64,000 bases of DNA from Burkholderiaceae bacterium (GCA_019751915.1 JAIEMS010000004.1:32185-96184); one strand, 5' to 3'. Positions 41,155-51,893 are shown, counted from the first letter of the stretch. Notes: a model not told the origin generated them from the letters alone. A program made the numbers and translations.

Positions 41155-42246
41155 TTAAAATTTATCCGCCTTGGATGTCGCTTGCTCTAGATTGAATTTT
41201 AATTCATCTCCATTGAGCACAGAGAACCCATCGCCATCTCTTTCAAGTTCTGGAACATCATCTTCATTTTTTACAATATCACCATTTAATTTTTTAAATT
41301 TAAAGATTGGTGTAGAAATTAAATCTACTAAAATGGATGCTAAAGCGTAGCCATTTCCAATGATTTGAACAGTATCTTCGCCAAGTTTGGCTATTTCATC
41401 GTTTGTATTTAAACCTCTACTCTTAATATCATTTAAAAAACTATCGATTTTTTCTAGGTTGTTGAAATATTGATAAAATTGACCATGAATTGATGTTAAT
41501 ACATGTTTAATTTTCCGTGCATATTCAATGGTTTCGTTAAGGTGCTCTATGGCACGGTTCATTTTTTCAATTGCAGTCGTTACGTTTTCATCCGCCTCTT
41601 TTGCATTTTTTAATGATTTTTCGCCGTGGTTATCGTAGGCCCAACCTGCAATTGCCAACACTGGCGCAACTATTGTTGCACCCAAAATAACGGTACCTCC
41701 AGCAATTCCCATACCACCTGTAGCCAAAGATCCGCCGCCAAGTGCTGCCAAGGCAGCTCTAGTAGCTGCAGCACCTGCCAATGAAGAAATGGCTGTGCCA
41801 GTAGATGCAGAACCTAGCGCCATCACACCTCCGTAAACTGCAAATCCTGCTGCTGCAGCTGCTGCCCCTGCTCCAACTATTGATCCGATTACACCGGTGG
41901 CTGTATAACTGTAATTTTCAATTTTTTGCTGTTGATTTTTTGGAATATTAATTTCTAATTTCTTATCGAGAGATTTATTTAATTTTTCAATCAATTTTTG
42001 AGCCAATGTTTGAAATTCTCCAATACTTTCGCCAATTTCAAGCTCTTTTCTACCTAAGATGTCTAAGGCGGTAGTAGTTTTATTTTCCACCTTGTCAAAT
42101 TCTAATTTTTCCCCATCGTAGCGCCCCTGTGCAGCCTTCACAATATCATCAGCCTCCGAATGCTTTTGATAACCGTCATAGCCTTTTTTAGCGCCAAAAA
42201 CTGCTGTTCCTAAAGCAACTGCACCAAGAATTAATGGTAATGGCAT
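41155..42246 (-). CDS. Glycine-zipper membrane protein with coiled-coil flanks
   Basis: GVIGSIVGAGAAAAAAGFAVYGGVMALGSASTGTAISSLAGAAATRAALAALGGGSLATGGMG; start MPLPLILGAVALG preferred. Confidence 0.75.
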   Translation of the reverse strand: MPLPLILGAVALGTAVFGAKKGYDGYQKHSEADDIVKAAQGRYDGEKLEFDKVENKTTTALDILGRKELEIGESIGEFQTLAQKLIEKLNKSLDKKLEINIPKNQQQKIENYSYTATGVIGSIVGAGAAAAAAGFAVYGGVMALGSASTGTAISSLAGAAATRAALAALGGGSLATGGMGIAGGTVILGATIVAPVLAIAGWAYDNHGEKSLKNAKEADENVTTAIEKMNRAIEHLNETIEYARKIKHVLTSIHGQFYQYFNNLEKIDSFLNDIKSRGLNTNDEIAKLGEDTVQIIGNGYALASILVDLISTPIFKFKKLNGDIVKNEDDVPELERDGDGFSVLNGDELKFNLEQATSKADKF

Positions 42247-42287
42247 TATTGATGACCTTTCGTGTGATAAAAATGAAAAAACATAAT

Positions 42288-43205
42288 TTATTGTATTTCC
42301 CACATTGCCAGCGCCTGCTGCAAACTTTTCACCACCGATTGGTGTAGCTCAATGGGTTTGATAATTCGTACATACGGCAACCAATAACGCACTACGGGCA
42401 ATAGTTGCTGTGGGTGGTTAATGTGTGTTGTCACCAATAAAGAGCCATCATCATCGGTTCGATATTGCTGTTGGGGAAGCAAGGGGCGGCGGGTAAAGTA
42501 GTGCGCCACCTCTGGTGCTACGCGCAGCAGCACTTCGGTGGTTTTGGTGGTGAACCACACATCGTCTTTGCCATTGATGTAATCGTGGTGGGCGGGGTTG
42601 GTGGTGAAGTGGTTGGATTCGTCCACTTGCAGGGTTTCGATGAGGGCGACGCTGAAATTTTTCAGTCGATCCCCTTCTTCGGCAGCCAAATACCACACGC
42701 CATTTTTATGGATCAGCCGGTAAGGTTGTGCTAGCCGTGGTTTGTCTTTGTAAACGAAGCGGCATTCATACCGTTGCTCAATGGCGTTTTGCAATAGTGC
42801 AAAAGTGATGTTTTGATGGTCTAAGTTTTCGTGAGAGGGAGATTGCACGTGGGTGGCCCGTTGGGTCACTGGGGTTTCAAGTTGCTCCAGCAGATAGGGC
42901 AGGCTGGGGTCAGGAAACAGATGTTCGGTGCCTGTCAACTGGGCATAGTTGTTGAGATACTGCGCTGGAATGGTGCTGCGCCGATGGTGGGCTAATTGCC
43001 AGTGCCCTGTGGGGCTGCGTTTGGCAATGTCGCGCAGGCGTTCGCTGAAATCGCGCTCGATGGTGCGCACATCCACGCCAAATCGCCGTGCCAACTCGTG
43101 CTTATCAATACTGCCGCCTTGGTGCAGTAGCGCCAAGATGTCAGATAAACGCTGCGCCAGTTTTTCTCCTTTTGCACTACTGGAGCGGGGAGCGGGCTTG
43201 TTCAT
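42288..43205 (-). CDS. HTH-WYL domain transcriptional regulator
   Basis: LAQRLSDILALLHQGGSIDKHELARRFGVDVRTIERDFSERL and WYL core NGVWYLAAEEGDRLKNFSVALIETLQV. Confidence 0.88.
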   Translation of the reverse strand: MNKPAPRSSSAKGEKLAQRLSDILALLHQGGSIDKHELARRFGVDVRTIERDFSERLRDIAKRSPTGHWQLAHHRRSTIPAQYLNNYAQLTGTEHLFPDPSLPYLLEQLETPVTQRATHVQSPSHENLDHQNITFALLQNAIEQRYECRFVYKDKPRLAQPYRLIHKNGVWYLAAEEGDRLKNFSVALIETLQVDESNHFTTNPAHHDYINGKDDVWFTTKTTEVLLRVAPEVAHYFTRRPLLPQQQYRTDDDGSLLVTTHINHPQQLLPVVRYWLPYVRIIKPIELHQSVVKSLQQALAMWEIQ

Positions 43206-43417
43206 TGGTAGGAGTGGTGTTTTTTGTGAATCCAAACACACTGTACAAGAGGGTTACGACAGGTGGTGTCGGTGCCGCTTGAAATTCAATTTAATCTCTC
43301 TTGAACCAGCCGTGCTTGCTTTGCCACCGTCACTGCATGGTTCAATGACCAGTGCCGGAGTAAGCAAGTAGGTGTACCGACTTTCCGTATTCTGGTACGC
43401 CCGTTAAGCTTGCTCGT

Positions 43418-44212
43418 ATGAAAACTGTTTCTACCCATATCCAGTCGCGCGACAACGCCTTTGTGAAAGAGCTGCGCCGCCTAGCCCAAGACACCACCGC
43501 TTACCGCAAGCAAGGCCGCGTTTGGCTCGAAGGCGACCATCTGTGCCGGGCAGCGCTGGTGCGGGGTCTGCAGCCGGCCATTGCCGTATTTTCAGAGTCT
43601 TTTTGGCCTCTAGCCCCCGCTGAGTATGTAGAGGGCGCTATCAAAATAATAGTTCTCGCCGATGCCTTGTTTGCCGACATTAGCGGTCTGGAGTCGCCTG
43701 CAGCCATGGGCTACATCATCGACTTGCCCTCGGCTGCGGTGCTGTCGGCTACAGCGGCCACGGTGGTGCTCGACCGGGTGCAAGACGCTGGTAATGTCGG
43801 CTCGATTTTGCGCAGCGCCGCCGCTTTTGGGTTTCGTCAGGTGCTGGCGCTCAAGGGCACTGCCGCGCTGTGGGCACCCAAAGTGCTGCGCGCAGGCATG
43901 GGCGCTCATTTTGGTTTGCAACTGATCGAGTCGCTAGAACCGCAAGCGTTGGCTGCACTGAACATCCCCCTGATCGTCACCAGCTCGCACCACGGTGCCT
44001 TGGTTCAGCAGCAGCCGCTGCCGTGGCCTTGCGCTTGGGCGCTGGGCCACGAAGGCCAAGGGGTCGGCCCGGCGGTGGCGGCCCGTGCCGCCTTGTCGGT
44101 ACGCATTGGTCAGCCCGGCGGGGAGGAGTCGCTCAATGTGGCCGCTGCTGCTGCCATTTGTCTACACGCCAGCGCCATCAGTGCGCCTGCTGCGCCCCAT
44201 TTGGCGCGTTGA
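43418..44212 (+). CDS. TrmH/SpoU family RNA 2'-O-methyltransferase
   Basis: VVLDRVQDAGNVGSILRSAAAFGF, ALGHEGQGVGPAV, GGEESLNVAAAAAICLH. Confidence 0.93.
   Translation: MKTVSTHIQSRDNAFVKELRRLAQDTTAYRKQGRVWLEGDHLCRAALVRGLQPAIAVFSESFWPLAPAEYVEGAIKIIVLADALFADISGLESPAAMGYIIDLPSAAVLSATAATVVLDRVQDAGNVGSILRSAAAFGFRQVLALKGTAALWAPKVLRAGMGAHFGLQLIESLEPQALAALNIPLIVTSSHHGALVQQQPLPWPCAWALGHEGQGVGPAVAARAALSVRIGQPGGEESLNVAAAAAICLHASAISAPAAPHLAR
43596..43656 (-). repeat. Dispersed palindromic repeat copy J inside the TrmH-family gene
   Basis: tctttttggcctctagcccccgctgagtatgtagagggcgctatcaaaataatagttc. Confidence 0.7.
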
Positions 44213-44348
44213 TTCCACGGGTTTTCCCTGAAATGGCAGGCGCGAAATAATCGCGACTGGCTATAATGGGCGGCTTTCACGCATCCCCCTACGCCTAGCG
44301 CAGCTTCATAGCCGACCCCCACAAGAGCTTTCGCACGAGACATCTTCC

Positions 44349-45572
44349 TTGTCTCCTGCTCCGCTGGGCGTACCCGTAACCAACTCGGAGAACCCAGTGC
44401 TTTTGTCTCTACAGGGAAACTTCCCGCCCGCCATTCTGGCGCTCGCAGACGGCACGGTCTTTATCGGCAATTCGATTGGTGCCACTGGCACCACCGTCGG
44501 CGAAGTGGTGTTTAACACCTCCATGACCGGCTACCAAGAAATCCTCACTGACCCCAGCTATTGCCAGCAGATCGTGACCCTCACGTATCCGCACATTGGC
44601 AACTACGGTGTCAACGCTGAGGACATCGAAGCCCATAAAATCCACGCCGCTGGCCTTGTCATCAAGGATTTACCCTTGGTGGCGAGCAACTTTCGCTCCA
44701 CACAAACGCTGTCGCAGTACTTGGTACGCGAAGGCACGGTGGCCATTGCCAACATCGACACGCGTCAACTCACGCGCTTGCTGCGCGCCAAGGGAGCACA
44801 AAACGGCTGCATCCTTGGTTTAGCCGCTGGCGAAGTGGTGTCGCAGGCCCACATCGACCAAGCCTTGGCTGCTGCCCAATCAGCACCTGCCATGGTCGGA
44901 TTGGACTTGGCCCAAGTCGTATCGACCACCGCCTCCTACCCTTGGACGCAAACCGAGTGGCAACTGGGCGCAGGCTATGGCGATCAGGCCGCAGCGCGTT
45001 TTCATGTGGTGGCGTATGACTTTGGTGTCAAGTTCAACATCTTGCGGATGCTGGCCGAACGCGGTTGCAAAATCACCGTGGTGCCTGCCAAAACCCCCGC
45101 CGCTGAGGTGCTGGCCCTGAACCCCGATGGGGTGTTTTTGTCCAACGGCCCCGGCGACCCGCAGCCTTGCGATTACGCCATTGCCGCTACCCGCCAGATC
45201 GTTGATGCAGGCATCCCGACCTTTGGTATTTGCCTCGGCCACCAAATCATGGCGCTGGCTGCAGGTGCCAAAACCTTCAAAATGGGCCACGGCCACCACG
45301 GTGCCAACCACCCGGTCAAAGAAATTGACACGGGCCGCGTCAGCATCACCAGCCAGAACCACGGCTTTGCTGTCGATATGGACTCGATGCCCGCCCACCT
45401 GCGCGCCACCCACGTCAGCTTGTTTGATGGCACCTTGCAAGGCTTGGCCCATACCGACAAGCCAGCCTTTAGTTTTCAGGGCCACCCTGAGGCCTCGCCC
45501 GGCCCGCACGACATCGCCTACCTGTTTGACCGCTTCACGGCCCTGATGGCCACGGCCCAGGAGAAGAAATAA
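44349..45572 (+). CDS. carA: Carbamoyl-phosphate synthase small subunit; exact start uncertain
   Basis: [49 protein letters not shown]. Confidence 0.96.
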   Translation: MSPAPLGVPVTNSENPVLLSLQGNFPPAILALADGTVFIGNSIGATGTTVGEVVFNTSMTGYQEILTDPSYCQQIVTLTYPHIGNYGVNAEDIEAHKIHAAGLVIKDLPLVASNFRSTQTLSQYLVREGTVAIANIDTRQLTRLLRAKGAQNGCILGLAAGEVVSQAHIDQALAAAQSAPAMVGLDLAQVVSTTASYPWTQTEWQLGAGYGDQAAARFHVVAYDFGVKFNILRMLAERGCKITVVPAKTPAAEVLALNPDGVFLSNGPGDPQPCDYAIAATRQIVDAGIPTFGICLGHQIMALAAGAKTFKMGHGHHGANHPVKEIDTGRVSITSQNHGFAVDMDSMPAHLRATHVSLFDGTLQGLAHTDKPAFSFQGHPEASPGPHDIAYLFDRFTALMATAQEKK

Positions 45573-48500
45573 TGCCAAAGCGCACAGACATTCAAAGCGT
45601 CCTCATCATCGGCGCAGGCCCGATCATCATTGGTCAGGCCTGCGAGTTTGACTACTCGGGCGTGCAAGCATGCAAGGCGCTGCGTGAGGAGGGCTACAAA
45701 GTCATCCTCATCAACAGCAACCCGGCCACGATCATGACCGACCCGGCCACCGCCGATGTCACTTACATCGAGCCGATTACTTGGCAAACGGTTGAGAAAA
45801 TCATTGCCAAAGAGCGTCCCGATGCCATCTTGCCGACCATGGGCGGTCAAACAGCGCTCAATTGCGCGCTGGATTTGTGGCACCACGGCGTGCTTGAAAA
45901 ATACAAGGTTGAGTTGATCGGTGCTACGCCCGAGGCCATCGACAAAGCCGAAGACCGCTTGAAGTTCAAAGATGCCATGACCAAAATTGGTCTGGGTTCG
46001 GCGCGCTCGGGTATTGCCCACTCGATGGACGAGGCATGGGCAGTGCAAAAGCAAGTGGGTTTTCCGACCGTCATTCGCCCCAGCTTCACGCTGGGCGGTA
46101 CCGGCGGTGGCATTGCCTACAACCCCGAAGAGTTTGAAACCATCTGCAAGCGCGGCCTTGAGGCCTCGCCGACCAACGAACTGCTGATTGAAGAATCGCT
46201 GTTGGGTTGGAAAGAGTACGAGATGGAAGTGGTGCGCGACAAAGCGGACAACTGCATCATCATCTGCTCGATTGAAAATCTGGATCCGATGGGCGTGCAC
46301 ACCGGAGACTCGATCACGGTGGCTCCAGCACAAACGCTGACCGACAAGGAATACCAAATTCTGCGCAATGCCTCGCTGGCAGTGCTGCGCGAGATTGGTG
46401 TCGATACCGGCGGCTCGAACGTGCAGTTCTCGATCAACCCGAAAGATGGCCGCATGGTCGTCATCGAGATGAATCCGCGTGTCTCGCGCTCCTCGGCGCT
46501 GGCCTCTAAAGCCACGGGTTTCCCGATTGCCAAGGTTGCAGCAAAATTAGCTGTGGGTTATACCCTCGACGAGTTGCGCAACGAAATCACTGGTGGCATT
46601 ACCCCAGCGTCGTTTGAACCGTCGATTGACTACGTCGTCACCAAAATCCCCCGTTTTGCCTTCGAGAAGTTCCCCGCTGCCGATAGCCGCCTGACCACGC
46701 AAATGAAGTCGGTCGGTGAAGTGATGGCCATGGGCCGCACCTTCCAAGAGTCGTTCCAAAAAGCCCTGCGTGGTTTGGAAGTCGGCGTGGACGGCATGAA
46801 CGAAAAAACCCAAGACCGCGAAGTGCTGGAAAAAGAGCTGGGTGAACCCGGCCCTGAGCGCATCTGGTACGTGGGCGATGCGTTTGCTATGGGCTTGTCG
46901 GTCGATGAAGTGTTTGAATTGACCAAAATCGACAAATGGTTTTTGGTGCAAATCGAGCAAATCGTCAAGATCGAACTCGACATCGACAAACTGGTGGCCG
47001 AAAAAGGCGAAGGCGCATTGGTTGCACTGGATGCAGGCACTTTGCGAACGCTCAAGCAAAAGGGCTTTTCAGATCGCCGCTTGGCCAAGCTGCTCAAAAC
47101 GACCGAAAAGGCGGTGCGCCAAGCCCGCCGCGCCCTGAATGTGCGCCCGGTGTACAAGCGCGTCGATACCTGCGCTGCCGAGTTTGCCACCGATACCGCT
47201 TATTTGTATTCGACCTACGAAGGCAACGGCGACGGTGAGTGCGAGGCCGAGCCGACCCAGCGGAAAAAAATCATGGTGCTCGGCGGTGGCCCCAACCGCA
47301 TCGGCCAAGGCATTGAGTTTGACTATTGCTGTGTTCACGCCGCCCTCGCCATGCGCGAAGACGGTTACGAAACCATCATGGTCAACTGCAACCCCGAAAC
47401 GGTTTCGACCGATTACGACACCTCAGACCGCCTGTATTTTGAGCCGGTGACGCTCGAAGACGTGCTCGAAATTGTCGACAAAGAAAAGCCCTACGGCGTG
47501 ATCGTTCAGTACGGCGGTCAAACGCCGCTGAAGTTGGCACTCGACCTCGAAGCCGAAGGCGTGCCCATCATCGGCACCAGCCCCGACATGATCGATGCTG
47601 CCGAAGACCGTGAGCGCTTTCAAGCCCTGTTGCACAAGCTGCAACTGCGCCAGCCGCCCAATGCCACTGCCCGTACCGAGCCAGAAGCCCTCGAAAAAGC
47701 CGCAGCCTTGGGTTATCCGCTGGTGGTGCGCCCCAGCTATGTGCTGGGTGGCCGGGCGATGGAAATCGTCCATGAACAGCGCGATTTAGAGCGTTATATG
47801 CGCGAAGCCGTCAAGGTCAGCAACGATTCGCCGGTGCTGTTAGACCGCTTCTTGAGCAACGCCATCGAGTGCGATGTCGATTGCGTGCGCGACAGCGCCG
47901 GTCAGGTGTTCATTGGCGGTGTCATGGAGCACATCGAGCAAGCCGGTGTTCACAGCGGTGATTCGGCCTGTTCGCTGCCACCGTACTACCTTGCCAAAAC
48001 CACGGTCGATGAGATCAAGCGCCAAACAGCGGCCATGGCCGAAGGCTTGAGCGTGGTTGGCCTGATGAATGTGCAGTTTGCCATTCAAGAGACCGAAGAA
48101 AACGGCGTTAAAAAGGACGTGATCTACGTCCTTGAAGTCAATCCCCGTGCTTCGCGCACCGTGCCGTTTGTCAGCAAGGCTACCGGCATTCAGTTGGCGA
48201 AGGTGGCAGCGCGCTGCATGGCCGGCCAAACGTTGGCGGCGCAGGGCATCACCAAAGAAGTAACACCGCCGTATTTCAGCGTGAAAGAGGCCGTGTTCCC
48301 ATTCGTTAAGTTCCCCGGTGTGGACACGATTCTCGGCCCCGAGATGAAGTCCACTGGCGAAGTGATGGGTGTGGGCAAAACCTTTGGCGAAGCCTTTGTC
48401 AAGAGCCAACTCGGTGCTGGCACCAAACTGCCGACCTCGGGCCGGGTGTTCCTGACCGTCAAAAACAACGACAAACCTCGCGCGGTCGAAATTGCCCGTC

Positions 48501-48841
48501 AGTTGGTTGCTTTGGGTTTTGATTTGGTTGCGACCAAAGGCACGGCAGCGGCCATTGCCGAAGCCGGTGTGCCGGTCAAGGTGGTGAACAAGGTGGCCGA
48601 AGGCCGTCCGCACATCGTCGACATGATCAAGAGCAATGAAATTGTCATGGTCATCAACACGGTCGAGGAGCGCCGCAATGCCATCGCTGATTCGCGGGCC
48701 ATTCGCACCTCGTCGCTGCTGGCGTGGGTGACGACGTTTACGACCATCTTTGGCGCTGAAGCTGCCGTTGAAGGCATGAAGCACATGGATCACTTGGATG
48801 TGATTTCGGTGCAAGAAATGCACGCGCAATTGGTGGCGTAA
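45572..48841 (+). CDS. carB: Carbamoyl-phosphate synthase large subunit
   Basis: [28 protein letters not shown] and the duplicated ATP-grasp halves. Confidence 0.98.
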   Translation: MPKRTDIQSVLIIGAGPIIIGQACEFDYSGVQACKALREEGYKVILINSNPATIMTDPATADVTYIEPITWQTVEKIIAKERPDAILPTMGGQTALNCALDLWHHGVLEKYKVELIGATPEAIDKAEDRLKFKDAMTKIGLGSARSGIAHSMDEAWAVQKQVGFPTVIRPSFTLGGTGGGIAYNPEEFETICKRGLEASPTNELLIEESLLGWKEYEMEVVRDKADNCIIICSIENLDPMGVHTGDSITVAPAQTLTDKEYQILRNASLAVLREIGVDTGGSNVQFSINPKDGRMVVIEMNPRVSRSSALASKATGFPIAKVAAKLAVGYTLDELRNEITGGITPASFEPSIDYVVTKIPRFAFEKFPAADSRLTTQMKSVGEVMAMGRTFQESFQKALRGLEVGVDGMNEKTQDREVLEKELGEPGPERIWYVGDAFAMGLSVDEVFELTKIDKWFLVQIEQIVKIELDIDKLVAEKGEGALVALDAGTLRTLKQKGFSDRRLAKLLKTTEKAVRQARRALNVRPVYKRVDTCAAEFATDTAYLYSTYEGNGDGECEAEPTQRKKIMVLGGGPNRIGQGIEFDYCCVHAALAMREDGYETIMVNCNPETVSTDYDTSDRLYFEPVTLEDVLEIVDKEKPYGVIVQYGGQTPLKLALDLEAEGVPIIGTSPDMIDAAEDRERFQALLHKLQLRQPPNATARTEPEALEKAAALGYPLVVRPSYVLGGRAMEIVHEQRDLERYMREAVKVSNDSPVLLDRFLSNAIECDVDCVRDSAGQVFIGGVMEHIEQAGVHSGDSACSLPPYYLAKTTVDEIKRQTAAMAEGLSVVGLMNVQFAIQETEENGVKKDVIYVLEVNPRASRTVPFVSKATGIQLAKVAARCMAGQTLAAQGITKEVTPPYFSVKEAVFPFVKFPGVDTILGPEMKSTGEVMGVGKTFGEAFVKSQLGAGTKLPTSGRVFLTVKNNDKPRAVEIARQLVALGFDLVATKGTAAAIAEAGVPVKVVNKVAEGRPHIVDMIKSNEIVMVINTVEERRNAIADSRAIRTSSLLAWVTTFTTIFGAEAAVEGMKHMDHLDVISVQEMHAQLVA

Positions 48842-48880
48842 ATCAGGACAAAAGCGGCATAATTGCCGCTTGAACCAACA

Positions 48881-48913
48881 CCGCCGCGCGGCAACGTGCG
48901 GCGGTTTGCTTTT
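48881..48913 (+). terminator. Intrinsic terminator/leader hairpin between carB and greA
   Basis: CCGCCGCgcggcaacgtGCGGCGG then TTTGCTTTT; a second hairpin AAGCGGCataattGCCGCTT lies just upstream. Confidence 0.6.
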
Positions 48914-49001
48914 GGAGCGTCGCCACAGCACTTTTGGGAGTGTGCGACGCGGATTTTGCCGTGCTTTGTGCGGCACCTGAAGTTTGTGGAGACTCAAAAA
49001 A

Positions 49002-49478
49002 ATGGCCACCATTCCGATTACCAAGCGCGGCGCCGAAAAACTCAAGGCAGAGCTGCATCGCCTCAAAACCGTGGATCGCCCTTGGGTGATTGCTGCCATC
49101 GCCGAGGCGCGGGCCCAAGGCGATCTGAGCGAAAACGCCGAATACGAAGCCGCCAAAGACCGCCAAGGCTTTATTGAGGGGCGCATTCAAGAAGTTGAGG
49201 GCAAGCTCTCGGCAGCGCAGATTATTGACCCCAGCAGCATTGATGCCGAAGGCCGTGTCGTGTTTGGCGCTACGGTCGAGTTAGAAGACGAAGAGTCGGG
49301 CGATGCCGTGACGTACCAAATCGTCGGTGAAGACGAAGCCGACCTGAAACTCGGCCTCATCAACATCAGCAGCCCGATTGCCCGAGCTCTGATTGGCAAA
49401 GAAGAGGGCGATACCGCCGAAGTGCAAGCGCCTGGTGGCGTTCGGCGCTACGAAGTCGTTGGCGTTAGCTATCTCTAA
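49002..49478 (+). CDS. greA: Transcription elongation factor GreA
   Basis: [46 protein letters not shown]. Confidence 0.97.
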   Translation: MATIPITKRGAEKLKAELHRLKTVDRPWVIAAIAEARAQGDLSENAEYEAAKDRQGFIEGRIQEVEGKLSAAQIIDPSSIDAEGRVVFGATVELEDEESGDAVTYQIVGEDEADLKLGLINISSPIARALIGKEEGDTAEVQAPGGVRRYEVVGVSYL

Positions 49479-49496
49479 GCGCCTCAGCGCTGCGCT

Positions 49497-49943
49497 ATGT
49501 TGGCCCGTTTGCCTGCATTGGTAGCCGCCTTGTGGTGGGGGAGCCTGACCACGGTTGGTTTTCTGGTGGTGCCGCTGCTGTTTGCCCATCTGCCTACGCC
49601 TGCCTTGGCCGGTGGCATGGCGGCCCAACTCTTTGCCGCACAAACATGGCTCTCTGTGGCTTGTTGCATGGTGTTGCTGCTGATTTCAAGGCCAAGAGGG
49701 GCTGTAGCCCAATATCCATGGGCACAAGCTGCTATTGTTTTTATGATGGGTGGTTTTCTGTTGGCACTGCTGATGCAGTTTGGGGTTGCTCCGCGCATCG
49801 TGGCCCGCCAAGATTTGCGGCTGTGGCACAGCGTGGGAACACTCATGTACGTGGCGCAGTGGGCCTGTGCATTGGCCGTGCTGTGGCATACCTTGTTGCC
49901 AAGCTCTGTTGCAACGGCCCATGCTGAGTCTGTGGCCCCATAA
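49497..49943 (+). CDS. DUF4149-like small membrane protein
   Basis: Four hydrophobic segments; ALWWGSLTTVGFLVVPLLFAHLP. Confidence 0.75.
   Translation: MLARLPALVAALWWGSLTTVGFLVVPLLFAHLPTPALAGGMAAQLFAAQTWLSVACCMVLLLISRPRGAVAQYPWAQAAIVFMMGGFLLALLMQFGVAPRIVARQDLRLWHSVGTLMYVAQWACALAVLWHTLLPSSVATAHAESVAP
49683..49748 (-). repeat. Dispersed palindromic repeat copy K inside the DUF4149-like gene
   Basis: atttcaaggccaagaggggctgtagcccaatatccatgggcacaagctgctattgtttttatgat. Confidence 0.6.
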
Positions 49944-49967
49944 GCGCATGGGGCCCCATTGAGGGCG

Positions 49968-50717
49968 TTATTCGCGCCAGTGCTCGGCCACCCACGCAGC
50001 AGGTTGAATGAAACGAAACCGCCGGTTGCGTCGGCCTGCCAACGCGTCTGGGGGATTGCACTCACCATGAAAGATCACGATGCGTGCGCCCAGTGGAATA
50101 AAGGGAGCTTTCCAGTAATTGACCGGCCAGCGTGGAATGCCGTGGTACTTAAAACTCGGGCACCATGCTTGCGGCCAATACGCCAGCTTGCCTTGCCGGT
50201 GCAAAAAGTCCGACAGATAGGCTTGCTCGTTGCGAAACTGCTGGCGAATCTGGGCAAAATGGCCGCGAAAATAGGCCAGTACATCGGGGTGCGCCCCCAA
50301 CTCGAAGCGGTACACCGACGAGTTGCCGGTCACGCGCCAAGGCCTTTTGTAATCGTGGATGATGAGGAACTCACCGGCTTGGGTAAAAAAGCCCTCCAGA
50401 CTGCCGGTGATGACCACATCCACATCCAGAAACAGCGCCGTGCCGCGCAAACCATGCAGGTCGGCGCTAAAGGTTGCCAGCTTAGTCCAGCCGCGCTCGG
50501 GAATGCCCGCAGGCAGGTCAAGCGCTGGAATCGGCAGGCACTGCACTTCGCTGCGAATACCGGTGCTGTCATCGGTTAAGCAAACAAAGTTGAAATCGCC
50601 ATCCAAGTGGCGACGCACCATAGCGTAGAGGCGGTTGACGTATTCGGGGCCATACTTATGGCCCCATTTCATGCAGATGACATGGCGCTGGCGCGCCGGG
50701 GCAACGGTGGTGCCCAT
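49968..50717 (-). CDS. Glycosyltransferase-like protein
   Basis: FNFVCLTDD, TALFLDVDVVITGSLEGFF (DxD), SSVYRFE. Confidence 0.75.
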   Translation of the reverse strand: MGTTVAPARQRHVICMKWGHKYGPEYVNRLYAMVRRHLDGDFNFVCLTDDSTGIRSEVQCLPIPALDLPAGIPERGWTKLATFSADLHGLRGTALFLDVDVVITGSLEGFFTQAGEFLIIHDYKRPWRVTGNSSVYRFELGAHPDVLAYFRGHFAQIRQQFRNEQAYLSDFLHRQGKLAYWPQAWCPSFKYHGIPRWPVNYWKAPFIPLGARIVIFHGECNPPDALAGRRNRRFRFIQPAAWVAEHWRE

Positions 50718-50721
50718 GGTT

Positions 50722-51198
50722 TTAGTCGGATTGGCGCTTTTTGACCGATGTCAGACGGCGCTTTTTGGCGCGTTTGACTTGACCACCTGAAGTCAGGCGC
50801 TGGTTGCCCAGCACGCGCAACGTTTTGACTTCAGGGCGCTGACCGCCGCGTTTGCTGTATTTGAGGACTTTAACGTCCTTGGGGCCAGCCATGCGGTCTT
50901 CATCAATGGAGCGCTCTTTGTCGGGCTGTGGCCGCCACAGCACCAGCAGCTTGCCGATGTGCTGGATGGGGGCAGCGCTCAGTTCTGCAGCCAGCTCTTG
51001 GTACATCAGTTCGCGGGCAGCGCGGTCGTCGTTGAAAACACGCACCTTGATAAGGCCGTGGGCGTTCAGAGCAGCGTCGATTTCTTTGCGTACGCCAGGG
51101 GTGAGGCCATCGCCACCGATCAGCACCACGGGGGTGAGGTGGTGGGCTTGGGCGCGTTGTTCCCGGCGCTCGGCCGGAGTAAGTTCAATTTGGGGCAT
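50722..51198 (-). CDS. yhbY: YhbY-family (CRM domain) RNA-binding protein
   Basis: [49 protein letters not shown]. Confidence 0.92.
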   Translation of the reverse strand: MPQIELTPAERREQRAQAHHLTPVVLIGGDGLTPGVRKEIDAALNAHGLIKVRVFNDDRAARELMYQELAAELSAAPIQHIGKLLVLWRPQPDKERSIDEDRMAGPKDVKVLKYSKRGGQRPEVKTLRVLGNQRLTSGGQVKRAKKRRLTSVKKRQSD

Positions 51199-51230
51199 GG
51201 GCCGTATTATCGAGGCAGGACAGAAAGATC

Positions 51231-51893
51231 ATGAAAGTTAAAACCCAAAGCAAGAAAGTCAACAAGGCGTGGCTCAACGACCACGTCAATGACACCTACG
51301 TCAAGTTGGCAAAATTAGAGGGCTTTCGCGCGCGTGCAGCGTACAAGCTCAAAGAGATTGATGAACAATTTGGCCTGATTAAACCCGGCGCTACGGTCGT
51401 CGATTTGGGCAGCGCCCCCGGCGCTTGGAGTCAGTACGTGCGCCGCCGCCTCTCGCCCGCAGGTGCTGCCGCAGGCACTCTCAACGGCAGCATCATCGCG
51501 CTGGATATTTTGCCGATGGAGCCGATTGAGGGCGTATTGTTTTTGCAAGGCGATTTTCGTGAAGCCGAGGTGCTGGCACAGTTGGAGCAGGCCATGCAGG
51601 GTCGCCAAGCCGATGTGGTGGTGTCAGACATGGCCCCCAACCTCTCGGGCATTGGCGCATCGGATGCAGCGCGCATTGCCCATCTGGTCGAATTAGCGGT
51701 TGACTTTGCGTGCCAGCATCTCAAGCCCGAAGGGGCGCTGGTCGTCAAAGTATTTCATGGGGGTGCCTATGCGCCGCTGGTACAACTGTTCAAAGAGACG
51801 TTTCGGGTGGTCAAGCCGGTCAAGCCTAAGGCCTCGCGCGACAAATCTTCTGAAACCTTTTTAGTGGGTATGGGTTTGAAAAAAATGCCCTGA
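51231..51893 (+). CDS. rlmE: 23S rRNA (uridine2552-2'-O)-methyltransferase
   Basis: [47 protein letters not shown]. Confidence 0.96.
   Translation: MKVKTQSKKVNKAWLNDHVNDTYVKLAKLEGFRARAAYKLKEIDEQFGLIKPGATVVDLGSAPGAWSQYVRRRLSPAGAAAGTLNGSIIALDILPMEPIEGVLFLQGDFREAEVLAQLEQAMQGRQADVVVSDMAPNLSGIGASDAARIAHLVELAVDFACQHLKPEGALVVKVFHGGAYAPLVQLFKETFRVVKPVKPKASRDKSSETFLVGMGLKKMP

Noticed and set aside
45518-46357. 279-aa minus-strand ORF opposite carA/carB
   Set aside because: Shadow ORF; His/Arg-rich and without motifs.
46540-46575. aaaattagctgtgggttatacc in carB as a repeat arm
   Set aside because: Conserved [11 protein letters not shown] of CarB; no palindrome.
47840-49186. 448-aa minus-strand ORF opposite carB/greA
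   Set aside because: Shadow ORF; no recognisable motifs and conserved genes on the other strand.
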